From positions 2,238,836 to 2,302,835 of the forward strand of contig NZ_JACHGY010000001.1 of assembly GCF_014207595.1 (NCBI RefSeq): a DNA stretch of 64,000 nt, written 5' to 3'. Of this stretch, positions 24,264-32,709 are shown one piece after another. Each line of letters starts with the position of its first letter. Within the stretch, counting starts at the first letter, position 1. Under the pieces are notes generated by a model. The model did no database searches, was not told the origin of the DNA, and worked only from the letters and a program-made list of their open reading frames with translations. This DNA comes from Algisphaera agarilytica (GTDB taxonomy: Bacteria > Planctomycetota > Phycisphaerae > Phycisphaerales > Phycisphaeraceae). A program made the translations under genes and the position numbers.

Positions 24264-25322
24264 TCAGGCCGTGGCCGTCGCGGGCTCGGCTTCCTGTTCG
24301 GCGAGCCAGCGCTCGGCGTCGATCGCGGCTTTGCAGCCCATACCCGCGGCGGTCACCGCTTGGCGATACACGTGGTCGGCCACGTCGCCGGCGAGGAACA
24401 CGCCGGGGATCTTGGTGGTGCTGCGGTACGGATCGTCGAGGATCAGGTAGCCCGCGTCGTCGGCTTCGAGTTGGCCGTCGAGGAAATCGGTGATCGGCGT
24501 GTGGCCGATGGCCATGAACAAGCCTCCGAGCTCCATCGAGCTGGTTTCTTGGGTTTTGTTGTTGATCAGTTCGACGCCGGTGATCTTCTCGTCGCCGAGG
24601 ACTTCCGTGATGGAGGTGTCCCACATGACTTCGATCTTGGGGTTGTCGAACACGCGTTGCTGCATGATCTTGCTCGCCCGCATCTCGTCACGGCGGACAA
24701 ACATCACCACCTTGCTCGCGAACTTCGCGAGGTAGGTCGCTTCTTCCACGGCTGTATCGCCGGCGCCCACAACACCCAGCACGGCGTCGCGGAACATCGG
24801 CAGCGCCCCGTCGCACACCGCACACGCGCTGACACCGCCGCCGGTCTGGGCCAGACGCATCTCGTTTTCCAGGCCGAGCCAGTTGGCCTTCGCGCCGGTG
24901 GCGATGATGACCGAGTCGGCCAGGACTTCGTAGCCGCCGTCACCGATGACGTGGAACGGCCGCTTGGACAGATCGACGGACTTCACGTTCTGGAAGACGT
25001 TGAACAGGCCGAAGTTCATGTCCAGGTCTTCCTGTTTCTTCACGCCGGCGTCGGTGACGACGCGGGTGTCGAAGCGCAGGGCTTGTTTGAAGAACTCGGT
25101 CATGAGCTCGGGGCCGGTCTTGCCGTCGGGGAAGCCGGGGTAGTTTTCGACCTCGGTGGTGAGCATGAGCTGACCGCCGGGCAGGAGGTCCTTGCCCGCG
25201 GCGCGGCCGGGGAAGACCAGAGGCGAGAGTTCGGCCCGGGCGGCGTAGATGGCGGCGGTCCAGCCCGCGGGGCCGGAGCCGATGATGACAACTTTTTCGT
25301 GAGGCAGGTTGGATTCAGTCAT
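24264..25322 (-). CDS. trxB: Thioredoxin reductase
   Basis: This FAD- and NADPH-dependent disulphide reductase has 352 residues. The FAD motif is IIGSGPAGWTAAIYAAR, the redox pair is CAVC (Cys167 and Cys170), the NADPH motif is VVGAGDTAVEEATYLAK and the C-terminal FAD contact is VFLAGDVADHVYRQAVTAAGMG. AGGAT 7 bases before ATG 25322 favours that start over the one at 25328. It follows the CWC protein gene on the same strand (30-base gap) and has its own terminator. Its partner thioredoxin is probably the one at 50426. Confidence 0.96.
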   Translation of the reverse strand: MTESNLPHEKVVIIGSGPAGWTAAIYAARAELSPLVFPGRAAGKDLLPGGQLMLTTEVENYPGFPDGKTGPELMTEFFKQALRFDTRVVTDAGVKKQEDLDMNFGLFNVFQNVKSVDLSKRPFHVIGDGGYEVLADSVIIATGAKANWLGLENEMRLAQTGGGVSACAVCDGALPMFRDAVLGVVGAGDTAVEEATYLAKFASKVVMFVRRDEMRASKIMQQRVFDNPKIEVMWDTSITEVLGDEKITGVELINNKTQETSSMELGGLFMAIGHTPITDFLDGQLEADDAGYLILDDPYRSTTKIPGVFLAGDVADHVYRQAVTAAGMGCKAAIDAERWLAEQEAEPATATA

Positions 25323-25352
25323 GGGCATATCCTAGCAACTCGGATGCGGCGA

Positions 25353-25592
25353 TTAATCGGCATAACGCCGGAGCACCCCGCGGGTATTCCAGGCCTCGAC
25401 GCACGCCCCGCAGATGCACGATTTCCCCACCGCCTCGGGGGGTAGCTGCTCGGTCAGAGAGGCCGGCACCGTCACGCTCATGCACCAGCAGGCTTTGGGG
25501 TCCTGTCCCTGGGCGACCGCGCATTGGTTGAAACCGCCGCACAGCGGGCAGCGGCTCGGGGCCAGGGGCAGGGATAGGTCGTTGGGGGGCAC
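25353..25592 (-). CDS. Cysteine-rich CWC family protein
   Basis: This 79-residue protein starts at GTG 25592, only 2 bases after the stop of the [2Fe-2S] protein gene, so the two are coupled. It carries CPLCGGFNQCAVAQG, the signature CWC in KACWCM, and a C-terminal CICGACV, giving eight or more cysteines in metal-binding spacing. This matches the small Cys_rich_CWC family, whose function is unknown. An open frame continuing upstream to 25835 only reads the neighbour out of frame. Confidence 0.82.
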   Translation of the reverse strand: MPPNDLSLPLAPSRCPLCGGFNQCAVAQGQDPKACWCMSVTVPASLTEQLPPEAVGKSCICGACVEAWNTRGVLRRYAD

Positions 25593-25594
25593 GC

Positions 25595-25849
25595 TCAGCC
25601 CTGCACTAGCGGGGCGGCGGCGGTCTTGTCGTCGGCGGTGGCGTAGGGCTCGTCGTCCTGCGACAGCAGGTAGCCGAACGTGGTCTGGCCCGTGCGATAG
25701 GCCCGGCGGAGGTACGGCCCGCACATGGTGCAGCAGGCCGAGGCGCTGGTTTGTTCGACCAGTTGCGGCAGCGACAGCCCCTCGGCCCGAGCGGTGTCGA
25801 TCAGGTCGCAGAACGTGCGTTGGGTACAGATGCAACGGTCGATCTTCAT
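25595..25849 (-). CDS. BFD-like [2Fe-2S]-binding protein
   Basis: This 84-residue protein has the bacterioferritin-associated-ferredoxin pattern: an N-terminal CxC (DRCICTQRTF) and a second pair CTMC in SACCTMCGPYLRRAYRTG, about 33 residues later, which together would hold a [2Fe-2S] cluster. A short tail of about 28 residues follows. It lies 40 bases after the pseudopilin gene and is followed at once by the CWC gene. Electron transfer or iron release is likely; the partner is unknown. Confidence 0.8.
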   Translation of the reverse strand: MKIDRCICTQRTFCDLIDTARAEGLSLPQLVEQTSASACCTMCGPYLRRAYRTGQTTFGYLLSQDDEPYATADDKTAAAPLVQG

Positions 25850-25889
25850 GGTGGACTCTAGGCCGGTGGTTGGTGGAGGGTGGAGCGGG

Positions 25890-26672
25890 TTAAAACGAGG
25901 TCCACGTCGGGAAGCCGTAGATCGTGCCCTCGCCGTCGCCGGTGTCGGGGTTGGCGACGGGGGTCTCGCCGATGGTGGTCCAGACGTTTTCGGTGGGTGG
26001 GGGTTGAATCGAGCTGGCATGGCCGTCGAGGTAGACGAGATTGGCGGTGGTGTTGGGGTGGCGGAAGTGGGTGGTGCCGGCGACGAAGCCGGTCTTGCGG
26101 TAGGCCATGGAGTGGGGCTCGTAGAAGTCGTCGGTGAAGTCCTGGTGGATGGCGTCAGCGAAAGCGAACACCTCGCTGGCTTGGGTGACTTCGATGAGCC
26201 TTCGGGGCTCGGCGTTGGGGAACGGCCAAACGATGCCGCCGTTGTATCCAAAGTGGGCCGAGCTGACCTCGAATTTCTCGACGAAGCGATCGCTGTCGTC
26301 GGGGAAATCGGGGCAAGCCAGGCCTTCGTAGATATCGCCGCCGAAATAGGTGGCGAGTGGGCTGCGGGTTTTGTCGAGCGGCCGTAGCGTTGCGCCGGGG
26401 GCGGCCCCCCCGGGTTCGAAGCCGAACCACCACAGCCGGCCGCTGGGCAACACCTGGGAGTGTGTGACCATCCGTCCGTCGTAGTCCTGGGCGTAGAGCA
26501 GCAAAGCGGTCCCGGTCTGTCGGAGGTTGCTCAGACAGAGGGTCGACCTCGCGGCCGATCGGGCCCGCCCCAGCGTAGGCAGGAGCAGGCCGATCAGCAG
26601 CGCGATGATCGCGATCGAAACAAGCAGTTCGATCAAGGTAAAGCCGGGATGGCGGTGACGTTGCCTGGGCAT
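25890..26672 (-). CDS. Type II pseudopilin-like protein (H-x-DG type)
   Basis: This 260-residue protein has a prepilin leader ([33 protein letters not shown]) with cleavage expected after Gly10 and methylation of Phe. The C-terminal half contains [16 protein letters not shown], close to the H-x-DG motif common in planctomycete pseudopilins, which occur in large numbers in these genomes. It starts 6 bases after the upstream PEP-CTERM gene ends. In this operon it may pair with the PEP-CTERM proteins at the cell surface. Confidence 0.88.
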   Translation of the reverse strand: MPRQRHRHPGFTLIELLVSIAIIALLIGLLLPTLGRARSAARSTLCLSNLRQTGTALLLYAQDYDGRMVTHSQVLPSGRLWWFGFEPGGAAPGATLRPLDKTRSPLATYFGGDIYEGLACPDFPDDSDRFVEKFEVSSAHFGYNGGIVWPFPNAEPRRLIEVTQASEVFAFADAIHQDFTDDFYEPHSMAYRKTGFVAGTTHFRHPNTTANLVYLDGHASSIQPPPTENVWTTIGETPVANPDTGDGEGTIYGFPTWTSF

Positions 26673-26678
26673 CGTGGG

Positions 26679-27311
26679 TCAGTCTCGGCGTTGACGGCGG
26701 ACGCAACCCAGCAGGACGCCGCTACCCAGCAGCACGAGGGCCGCGGGTTCGGGCACCACGGCCGGCGGGTCGTTGGTGGGCGAGAAGCCGCCGCCGTTGA
26801 AAGGCGACACGTTAAGCGTGAAGCCGTCATAGGAGCCGTTGGCCAGGACACGGTCGGTGGAGCCAACACTCGAGCTGGTCCAGTCGCTGGGCACCAGCGG
26901 AGTCGTGTCGCTCACCCAGTACGACCAGCTCTCGCCTTGGGAGCCTTCGAACACGGGGATCTCACTGAAGCCATCGAAGCTGAAGCCGTTGACGAAAATC
27001 GACGGGCCGCCGCCGAAATCGAAGAACTGGCGATCGACGACCAGCGATCCGTCGCTGTCGAGCGCCAGGAGCAGGTCTTCACCGGTCGCGGTGCCGTCGT
27101 AGGAGTAGGAGAACTCATACGCGTTGCCGCCGACAAAGCCGAAGTCCAGGACGAGGTACGAGGTGTTGGCCCCCGTGCCGACGCTGTAGCCGGGCAGAAC
27201 CTGGGCCGACGCGGTCTGGGTGAACACCAAGAGCGCAAAGGCAAGGGCCAGGGCTTGGCTCAAGCGGACCATGGTGCGGAAGGGGGACAGCGATAGGGAT
27301 CGATTCTTCAA
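26679..27311 (-). CDS. PEP-CTERM secreted protein, second in cobalamin operon
   Basis: This protein of about 210 residues has a signal peptide (ALALAFALLVFTQTASA), a beta-rich domain with ANTSYLVLDFGF, EFSYSYDGTATGEDLLLALDSD and WSYWVSDTT, and a C-terminal VPEPAALVLLGSGVLLG plus RRQRR: the PEP motif, membrane span and basic end used by exosortase. TTG at 27311 is taken as start because GAGGAG stands 6 bases upstream; an ATG at 27335 lacks a ribosome site. It lies 50 bases after the first PEP-CTERM gene, downstream of the riboswitch. Confidence 0.87.
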   Translation of the reverse strand: MKNRSLSLSPFRTMVRLSQALALAFALLVFTQTASAQVLPGYSVGTGANTSYLVLDFGFVGGNAYEFSYSYDGTATGEDLLLALDSDGSLVVDRQFFDFGGGPSIFVNGFSFDGFSEIPVFEGSQGESWSYWVSDTTPLVPSDWTSSSVGSTDRVLANGSYDGFTLNVSPFNGGGFSPTNDPPAVVPEPAALVLLGSGVLLGCVRRQRRD

Positions 27312-27361
27312 AACATTCTCCTCTAAAGGGTTCATTGATCAACAGGAAACAAACAAAGCAA

Positions 27362-28180
27362 TCACGCGGAACGGCGGCGCTGAAAGACCAGCAGCCCCGT
27401 GGCCGCGAGGCCCATCACAGAGTGGGGTTCGGGGACCAGAACGCCGACCTTGCTGTTAGCGATGGCCACGGTGTCGAGTTCAAAGGTAGCGCCGGGGTTG
27501 TTGAAGCGGATATAGCTGACGCTGCTCAGCCCGGTTGGCGAAAGGTCCAGCCAGGTCCCCCCGGCCGAGCCGTCCAGCAGGTTGCCGATGCCGGCGTAGG
27601 TCAGCCCGTCGAAGTCCGAGAGCTCGGCATCAAACGGTTTGCCGAAGTCGGCCAGGATCGGATTGCTCGGCACCGTGCTCGAGCTGCCGGTCAATGCTTC
27701 GGGGTTGAGGTAGTAGGTGTGCGGCAGGTTGAACGGGATGGTAGAGGTGTCGACACTCACCCAGTCGTTGCCGTTGTCGCTGACATGGATATCGACCGAG
27801 TCTCCGCCGAACGACGCGGCGGGGTCCTGGGCCCCGGTCAGGCTTGAGTTGTTGATGAGAAAGACGTTGGTGTAGATGCCGATGTCCAGGCCGTCGCCGA
27901 TCAACACTTCGTTGGAAAAGCGAAGCGTCAACTCACCGCCGCTGCCGATCCGGGCGAGTTCGCTGGTGGAGAAGTGGGGGTTGAACGGAGTGAGCAGCCC
28001 GAACCCGGTGTTGTCTCCGGGCTGGCCCAGGGCGGCGTCCGGGTTCGTGTACGAGCCCACGCCGCTGCCGGGCGTGTACGAGATGACCTCGTCCACAAAC
28101 GCCGCGGCGTGGGAAGAGGGGCTGGTGAAAGCCAGGGCACTACCTGCAAAACACAACAAAGCAAACGAAGTATTCTTCAC
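27362..28180 (-). CDS. PEP-CTERM secreted protein, first gene after cobalamin riboswitch
   Basis: This 272-residue protein starts at GTG 28180, has a signal peptide ending SSHAAA, and a beta-sandwich-like body with NPDAALGQPGDNTGFG, GELTLRFSNEVLIGDGLDIGIYTN and VDIHVSDNGNDWVSV. The end is VPEPHSVMGLAATGLLVFQRRR, a PEP-CTERM signal. The body resembles secreted proteins I recall near cobalamin riboswitches in other phyla, but this could not be checked. It lies 150 bases downstream of the aptamer on the same strand, so its expression should fall when cobalamin is abundant. Confidence 0.88.
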   Translation of the reverse strand: MKNTSFALLCFAGSALAFTSPSSHAAAFVDEVISYTPGSGVGSYTNPDAALGQPGDNTGFGLLTPFNPHFSTSELARIGSGGELTLRFSNEVLIGDGLDIGIYTNVFLINNSSLTGAQDPAASFGGDSVDIHVSDNGNDWVSVDTSTIPFNLPHTYYLNPEALTGSSSTVPSNPILADFGKPFDAELSDFDGLTYAGIGNLLDGSAGGTWLDLSPTGLSSVSYIRFNNPGATFELDTVAIANSKVGVLVPEPHSVMGLAATGLLVFQRRRSA

Positions 28181-28233
28181 GAGGCACTTTCCGGCCGTGA
28201 TTCGCGCACGACCTCCCCTGCGGTTGGATAACC

Positions 28234-28322
28234 GTCCTCGCGAAGCGTGCAGATGACAGGGGGAACCGCTCAGGGGTAAAGCGACCGCGTCGACCTGCCC
28301 GGGTGTCCTAATTCGCGAGGAC
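28234..28322 (-). promoter_or_regulatory. Expression-platform stem of the cobalamin riboswitch
   Basis: GTCCTCGCGAA (28234-28244) and TTCGCGAGGAC (28312-28322) are perfectly complementary over 11 bases and lie between the aptamer and the first start codon. No U-tract follows, so control of translation or Rho access is more likely than intrinsic termination. Confidence 0.55.
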
Positions 28323-28331
28323 CCGATGCAA

Positions 28332-28580
28332 CTCTCAGGCAGGTCTTCCGGCTCAGGGCCTTGCCGAACTCACCTTCCCGTCATCCGCCCGTTGCAGGCT
28401 CGACAGTGGTAAACGAGTTCGACGCTTGGCCCATTACGGCGGCGCGTCCGCGGGAGAATTCCCCTGTTTCGCAAGGATTTGACGCGATTCGCATCCATCC
28501 TCAACAACCCAGCAGGGGGCACTCCGCTTCCCTTTTCACCCGGCGACGTCCCTGATCGGCCGTCGTCGGGCACCTGAAAG
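28332..28580 (-). promoter_or_regulatory. Cobalamin (B12) riboswitch
   Basis: Reading the minus strand, the RNA has a P1 stem CTTTCAGG/CCTGAGAG (28573-28580 with 28332-28339), then GGTGCC, the conserved GGTGAAAAGGGAAGC block, CACTG, GGGAAGG and the B12 box AGCCGGAAGACCTGCC (28338-28353). These occur in the family order with normal spacing (about 250 nt). The first gene downstream is a PEP-CTERM protein, not a known cobalamin synthesis or uptake gene. Confidence 0.93.
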
Positions 28581-28708
28581 CAATACCACCGCACGGTAAC
28601 GATCGCCCCCAAACGCCGCAACCGGATAAGCCCCTAATCTGGATAAATAAGTTTTCGCGGCGCATGAACGCGCCTCGGCTTTGGGTGTCGCCTCTGCGGA
28701 GTTACCCT

Positions 28709-29902
28709 ATGGGGATGATTCTCATCGATGGGCGCACCATCGGCCCGCACCTCTCGGGCATCGGGCGCTACACGCTCAACCTGCTGGCCGGCCTCGACGC
28801 GGCGCACGCCCAAAGCCCACTGCAAGGCGGCCGGGTGCGGGTCTGGATGCAGCCGCAGGTGTTGCAGAGCCCGGCGGTGCCCGACGCGATCAAGCGCAGC
28901 GGTGCGCTGGACCTGATCGAATACCCGGACGCGCCGCAGCGGTTCTCGAGCATGGCCCGGGGCCACCGCGAGTTGCGGCGGCTGGGCGTGGAACTCGTGC
29001 ACTGCCCGGATGTATTCGTGCCTTGGCGGACATCTTGCCGGCGGGTGGTCACGGTGCACGACGTGATCCCCCTGGTCTGCCGGGGACAACTCAAGAAAAG
29101 CCGCAAGCAGAAGTTCCGCATCGTGTGGCGGGCGTGGATGAAACGCCAGGCCCGCCGGGCGATCCGTTCCGGCGGCGGCATCATCACCGTCAGCGAATAC
29201 TCCAAGCAGGACATCCACCGCCACCTCAACGTGCCGCTGAATCACTTGCACGTGATCTACAACACGCCCGCCCCCCACGTCGATCCGGACGGATCAAACC
29301 ACGACCCCGAAGCGCTCGCACGGCTGGGCATCCACGGCCCGTTCATCCTCAACGTCGGCCGACGCGACCCGTACAAAAACGTCGATGGCCTGGTCCGCGC
29401 TTTTGCGGCGGTGCGCAACCGTTTTGCGGATGTGCCCCGGGGGCTGCAGCTCGTCATCGTCGGCCAGCCCGACCCGCGCTACCCCGAGGCGGAGCGTGAA
29501 GCGGACCGGCTGGGCCTGGGCGACGCCGTGGTGTTTGCGGATTACGTGGACGACGCGGTGCTGGGTCAGCTGTACGGGCAGGCGACGCTGCTGGCGATGC
29601 CGAGCTTGTACGAAGGGTTCGGCCTGCCCGCGGTGGAGGCGATGCGTGCGGGGACGCCGGTGGTGGCCGGATCGGTGGCGTCGCTGCCGGAGGTGGTGGG
29701 CGACGCGGCGTTGCTGTTCGATGCCCACCGACCCGATGCGCTCGCCGAGGCGATCCACAAGGTGCTGGTCGATCACGAGCTGCAGAAGATACTGAGCGAG
29801 CGTGGCCTGGCCCGCGCCGACAGCTTCACCCTGGAGGGTTTTGGCCGTGCGCACCTGGGGTTGTACGAGCGGTTGCTGGGTAAACCCGATGCGTCAGCTT
29901 AA
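28709..29902 (+). CDS. GT4 glycosyltransferase
   Basis: This retaining GT-B glycosyltransferase of about 397 residues has N-terminal [27 protein letters not shown], the nucleotide-sugar region [17 protein letters not shown] and the EX7E-type motif [16 protein letters not shown] 7 bases before ATG 28709 supports the start. It opens the polysaccharide locus and diverges from the cobalamin operon. The sugar donor cannot be told. Confidence 0.93.
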   Translation: MGMILIDGRTIGPHLSGIGRYTLNLLAGLDAAHAQSPLQGGRVRVWMQPQVLQSPAVPDAIKRSGALDLIEYPDAPQRFSSMARGHRELRRLGVELVHCPDVFVPWRTSCRRVVTVHDVIPLVCRGQLKKSRKQKFRIVWRAWMKRQARRAIRSGGGIITVSEYSKQDIHRHLNVPLNHLHVIYNTPAPHVDPDGSNHDPEALARLGIHGPFILNVGRRDPYKNVDGLVRAFAAVRNRFADVPRGLQLVIVGQPDPRYPEAEREADRLGLGDAVVFADYVDDAVLGQLYGQATLLAMPSLYEGFGLPAVEAMRAGTPVVAGSVASLPEVVGDAALLFDAHRPDALAEAIHKVLVDHELQKILSERGLARADSFTLEGFGRAHLGLYERLLGKPDASA

Positions 29903-29933
29903 CGCGGAACGGATTCAGTTCTAGCGGTTGGAT

Positions 29934-30003
29934 GGGAGGGCGAGGCTCCTGCCGAGCCGCAAAGTTTCCACAGCACACGGCTCGGCAGGAGCCTCGCCCT
30001 CCC
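29934..30003. repeat. Perfect 26-nt inverted repeat between convergent genes
   Basis: Arms at 29934-29959 and 29978-30003 are perfectly complementary (GGGAGGGCGAGGCTCCTG then CCGAGCCG) with an 18-nt loop. It lies between the convergent GT4 and methyltransferase genes and could terminate both, but has no U-tract and has the same build as the other gene-border repeats. Confidence 0.85.
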
Positions 30004-30054
30004 GGTCAGATTCAGGGCCGCCACAAAACAATCGTGGCGCGCTGATGCCGCGGA

Positions 30055-30984
30055 TCAATACTTCTTGAATCGGCGGGCGATGCGTTTGATTACGTCTTTA
30101 CGTGGTGCGGCCCGTTTCACGGTGGGGTCGGGCGTGCCGCCGATCTGCCAGGCCTGGACGCCGGGGTAGTTGTCGTAGAGCAGGCGACGGGTGCCGCCGA
30201 ACTTCTCGAAGAGGTGGTCGAACGCGCCGCGGGAGTACAGCGAAATGTGCCCGTTGGCCGGGCCGAGGTACCACCAGTCGCGTCCGCAGGACTCGGGCTC
30301 GTAGACCGCGGTCTGGAAGGCGAACACGCCGCCGGGCTTGAGCGACTTGATCGCCGGTTCGATCATCGCCACGGGGTCGGGCAGGTGTTCGATGACCTCA
30401 CACGCGGTGACGATGTCGAAACGCTGCTCGGGCATGGTGTCGAGGAAGTAGTCCTTGCCGAACTTGGGCTGGATAATGTCGAAGCCCCAGGCCTTGAGCC
30501 CGAGGTGCTCGCGTCCCATCTCGATGAACGTGCCCATCCCGCAGCCGAAGTCGCAGATCTCCATCTCCCACGGCAGGCGGTTGAGCAGCAGGTTCGACAT
30601 CATGATCAGCCGCAGCGTCTGATTAACCCGGCCGCCCCAGTCGGGGTCCTGATTGTCCCAGTAGCTCTCGTCGTAGACCTGGGTGTTGTCGATGTCGTCG
30701 AGCAGGTGGGCGAAGAGGAACTTGCAGTTCTCGCAGCGGTAGTACGGGCAGTCGTCGGGCAGGTCGGGGATGTCGCGCCCGGCGAGTTTGGATGACGGCA
30801 AGCCAAAAACCATGGGCGCCCGGCCCCCGCAGACTTTGCAGGTGGACACGGCCGGCTTGTTCTGGAGCGGGTTGCCCTGTTCGAGGGATTGGCTGAACTG
30901 CGTCAAGGTCGATCTCGTGTGGGCCGCAACGCCGGGTTGCAGCGGGTGGGGGGACTTGAAGCGGCTTTGTTCAGAGCCGTTCAA
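30055..30984 (-). CDS. SAM-dependent methyltransferase with zinc-ribbon N-terminus
   Basis: This class I methyltransferase of about 309 residues has an N-terminal zinc module (CKVCGG and CENCKF, residues 48-85) and a Rossmann SAM site EICDFGCGMGTFIEMG, with VTACEVIEHLPDP downstream. The order (zinc ribbon, methyltransferase_23) is common in sugar or polysaccharide methyltransferases. The start TTG at 30984 is uncertain, as no ribosome site is seen. It diverges from the FkbM methyltransferase. Confidence 0.87.
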   Translation of the reverse strand: MNGSEQSRFKSPHPLQPGVAAHTRSTLTQFSQSLEQGNPLQNKPAVSTCKVCGGRAPMVFGLPSSKLAGRDIPDLPDDCPYYRCENCKFLFAHLLDDIDNTQVYDESYWDNQDPDWGGRVNQTLRLIMMSNLLLNRLPWEMEICDFGCGMGTFIEMGREHLGLKAWGFDIIQPKFGKDYFLDTMPEQRFDIVTACEVIEHLPDPVAMIEPAIKSLKPGGVFAFQTAVYEPESCGRDWWYLGPANGHISLYSRGAFDHLFEKFGGTRRLLYDNYPGVQAWQIGGTPDPTVKRAAPRKDVIKRIARRFKKY

Positions 30985-31028
30985 GATTCAGTACATTGTG
31001 CGTCTTCGTTACCCAGGAGTTCACTGTG

Positions 31029-31877
31029 ATGAGACGAACCGTGATGGGTCTCTTGCGAGACATCCTCAAAGAAATCCAGTATCTGCGCAACAACGGCATG
31101 TCCTGCTACCTGGGCAATGATACCGTGCTGACCCAGGTGCGCGGGTTCAAGATGGTGTGCCCGTCCGACGACATGGGCGGCACCCCGCACCTCATCCTCG
31201 ACGGCAACTGGGAACTGGCGGTCACCAAGATTTTTGAGGGCTGCATCAAGCCGGGCATGACCGTGTTGGATATCGGTGCGAACATCGGCTACTTCACGCT
31301 CCACGCCGCCCGCAGCGTCGGCCCGGAAGGCAAGGTCTACGCCTTCGAGCCCGAGCAGCGCAACCTCTGGTACCTCCGCCACAACCTCATGCTCAACGGG
31401 CACCACTGGGCGGAGGTCGTCGACAAGGCGCTCTGGAAAGAGGCGGGCACGATGACGCTGCGCACCCTCGAAGACTACTGCGGGGGGCACACCCTGGTGG
31501 GGGTCGACCCGGCTCAGCTACAGGAAGACCAGATGGTCCAGGTCCCTACGATCACGCTGGATGAATTCCTGGGCGACAACAAGAAGGTCGATGTGATCAA
31601 GATGGACGCCGAGGGCGCCGAGCCGTTCATCCTCGAAGGCATGAAGCAGACCCTCGAGGCTAACCCGACGATCAAGATCCTGATGGAGTTCGCCCCCGAG
31701 TTCGTCACCGGAGCGGGCCTGGACTACCACGAGTATCTGCGTGGGATCGAAGCGATGGGCTTTTCCATCGGCCTGATCGACTGGGACGTCAAGGTCAAGC
31801 CGATCGACCTCGACAAGCTGGACGAGTTCCTGCCCACCCGCATCTGGCCGCAGATGTTGATGCTCGAACGGGGCTAA
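31029..31877 (+). CDS. FkbM family methyltransferase
   Basis: This 282-residue SAM-dependent methyltransferase has VLDIGANIGYFTLHAAR as motif I, YAFEPEQRNLWYLRHNL, and VIKMDAEGAEPFILEGM, all typical of FkbM enzymes that methylate sugar hydroxyls. AGGAG 9 bases before ATG 31029 supports that start. It lies 30 bases before the ABC exporter permease gene, in the same direction, suggesting O-methylation of the exported glycan (compare terminal methylation in Wzm/Wzt systems). Confidence 0.92.
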   Translation: MRRTVMGLLRDILKEIQYLRNNGMSCYLGNDTVLTQVRGFKMVCPSDDMGGTPHLILDGNWELAVTKIFEGCIKPGMTVLDIGANIGYFTLHAARSVGPEGKVYAFEPEQRNLWYLRHNLMLNGHHWAEVVDKALWKEAGTMTLRTLEDYCGGHTLVGVDPAQLQEDQMVQVPTITLDEFLGDNKKVDVIKMDAEGAEPFILEGMKQTLEANPTIKILMEFAPEFVTGAGLDYHEYLRGIEAMGFSIGLIDWDVKVKPIDLDKLDEFLPTRIWPQMLMLERG

Positions 31878-31907
31878 AACCGCGTACGGCCTCATGGGTC
31901 CTGTACC

Positions 31908-32705
31908 ATGGCGGGCCCGATGTCGATGCGTCTGCCTCACCGAGTTGAATACGCCCGGGACCTGCTCTGGGTGCTGGTCCTCAAGGAACTGCGGGTCCGC
32001 TACAAGCGGACCGTGCTGGGGTACAGCTGGTCGCTGCTTCAGCCGTTGGCTTTCGCGACGGTGTATTACCTGGTGTTTAAACAGTTCCTGCGTGTGCCCA
32101 CCGGCGATGTGCCGTACACGGTGTTTCTGATCTGCGGGCTGTTCTCCTGGCAGTGGTTTGCCAACGGGGTGAACGCCTCGACCTACGCGCTGGTCAGCAA
32201 CGCGCCGCTCATCACGAAGGTGAAGTTCCCCCGGGTTTACGCGGTGCTGAGCGGTTGCATGAACGACCTCACGCACTTCCTCCTCTCGATGCCGGTGGTG
32301 CTTTTGGTGGTGCTCGGGCTGGGGCAGTCCGCGCATGTGTCCTGGCTCTGGCAGTTCCCGTTGATCCTGTTGATCCAGTTGGTGTTGGTGGTGGGGCTGT
32401 CGCTGTTGTGTGCGACGTTGACCCTGTTTCTGCGGGACCTGGAGCGTTTGGTCTCGATCGGGGTGTTGATGCTGTTCCACCTGACGCCGGTGGTGTATCC
32501 CGAGTCGTTGATCCCGGCGCGGTTCCAGTGGGTGCTGTATGCCAACCCGATGGGGGCGATGACGGTGAACTGGCGTGAGATGCTGTTGCACGGCCGGCTG
32601 GACCCAGCCATGTTGGGCGTTTCGTCGCTGATGGCGGTGGTGGCGTTAGCGGTCGGGGTGGCGGTGTTCACGAAATTGCAGCCGAGGTTTGCCGAAGTTG
32701 TCTGA
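31908..32705 (+). CDS. Polysaccharide ABC exporter permease (Wzm type)
   Basis: This 265-residue ABC-2 type permease has about six membrane spans and the conserved N-terminal LKELRVRYKRTVLGYSWSLLQP segment and YANPMGAMTVNWREMLL near the C-terminus. With the ATPase that starts 4 bases after its stop, it should export an undecaprenyl-linked glycan across the inner membrane. Confidence 0.94.
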   Translation: MAGPMSMRLPHRVEYARDLLWVLVLKELRVRYKRTVLGYSWSLLQPLAFATVYYLVFKQFLRVPTGDVPYTVFLICGLFSWQWFANGVNASTYALVSNAPLITKVKFPRVYAVLSGCMNDLTHFLLSMPVVLLVVLGLGQSAHVSWLWQFPLILLIQLVLVVGLSLLCATLTLFLRDLERLVSIGVLMLFHLTPVVYPESLIPARFQWVLYANPMGAMTVNWREMLLHGRLDPAMLGVSSLMAVVALAVGVAVFTKLQPRFAEVV

Positions 32706-32709
32706 GCCG

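Noticed and set aside
29934-30003. Simple terminator as full explanation of the 26-nt inverted repeat
   Set aside because: It could terminate both convergent genes, but there is no U-tract, and its length and build match the other border repeats, so it is kept as a repeat.
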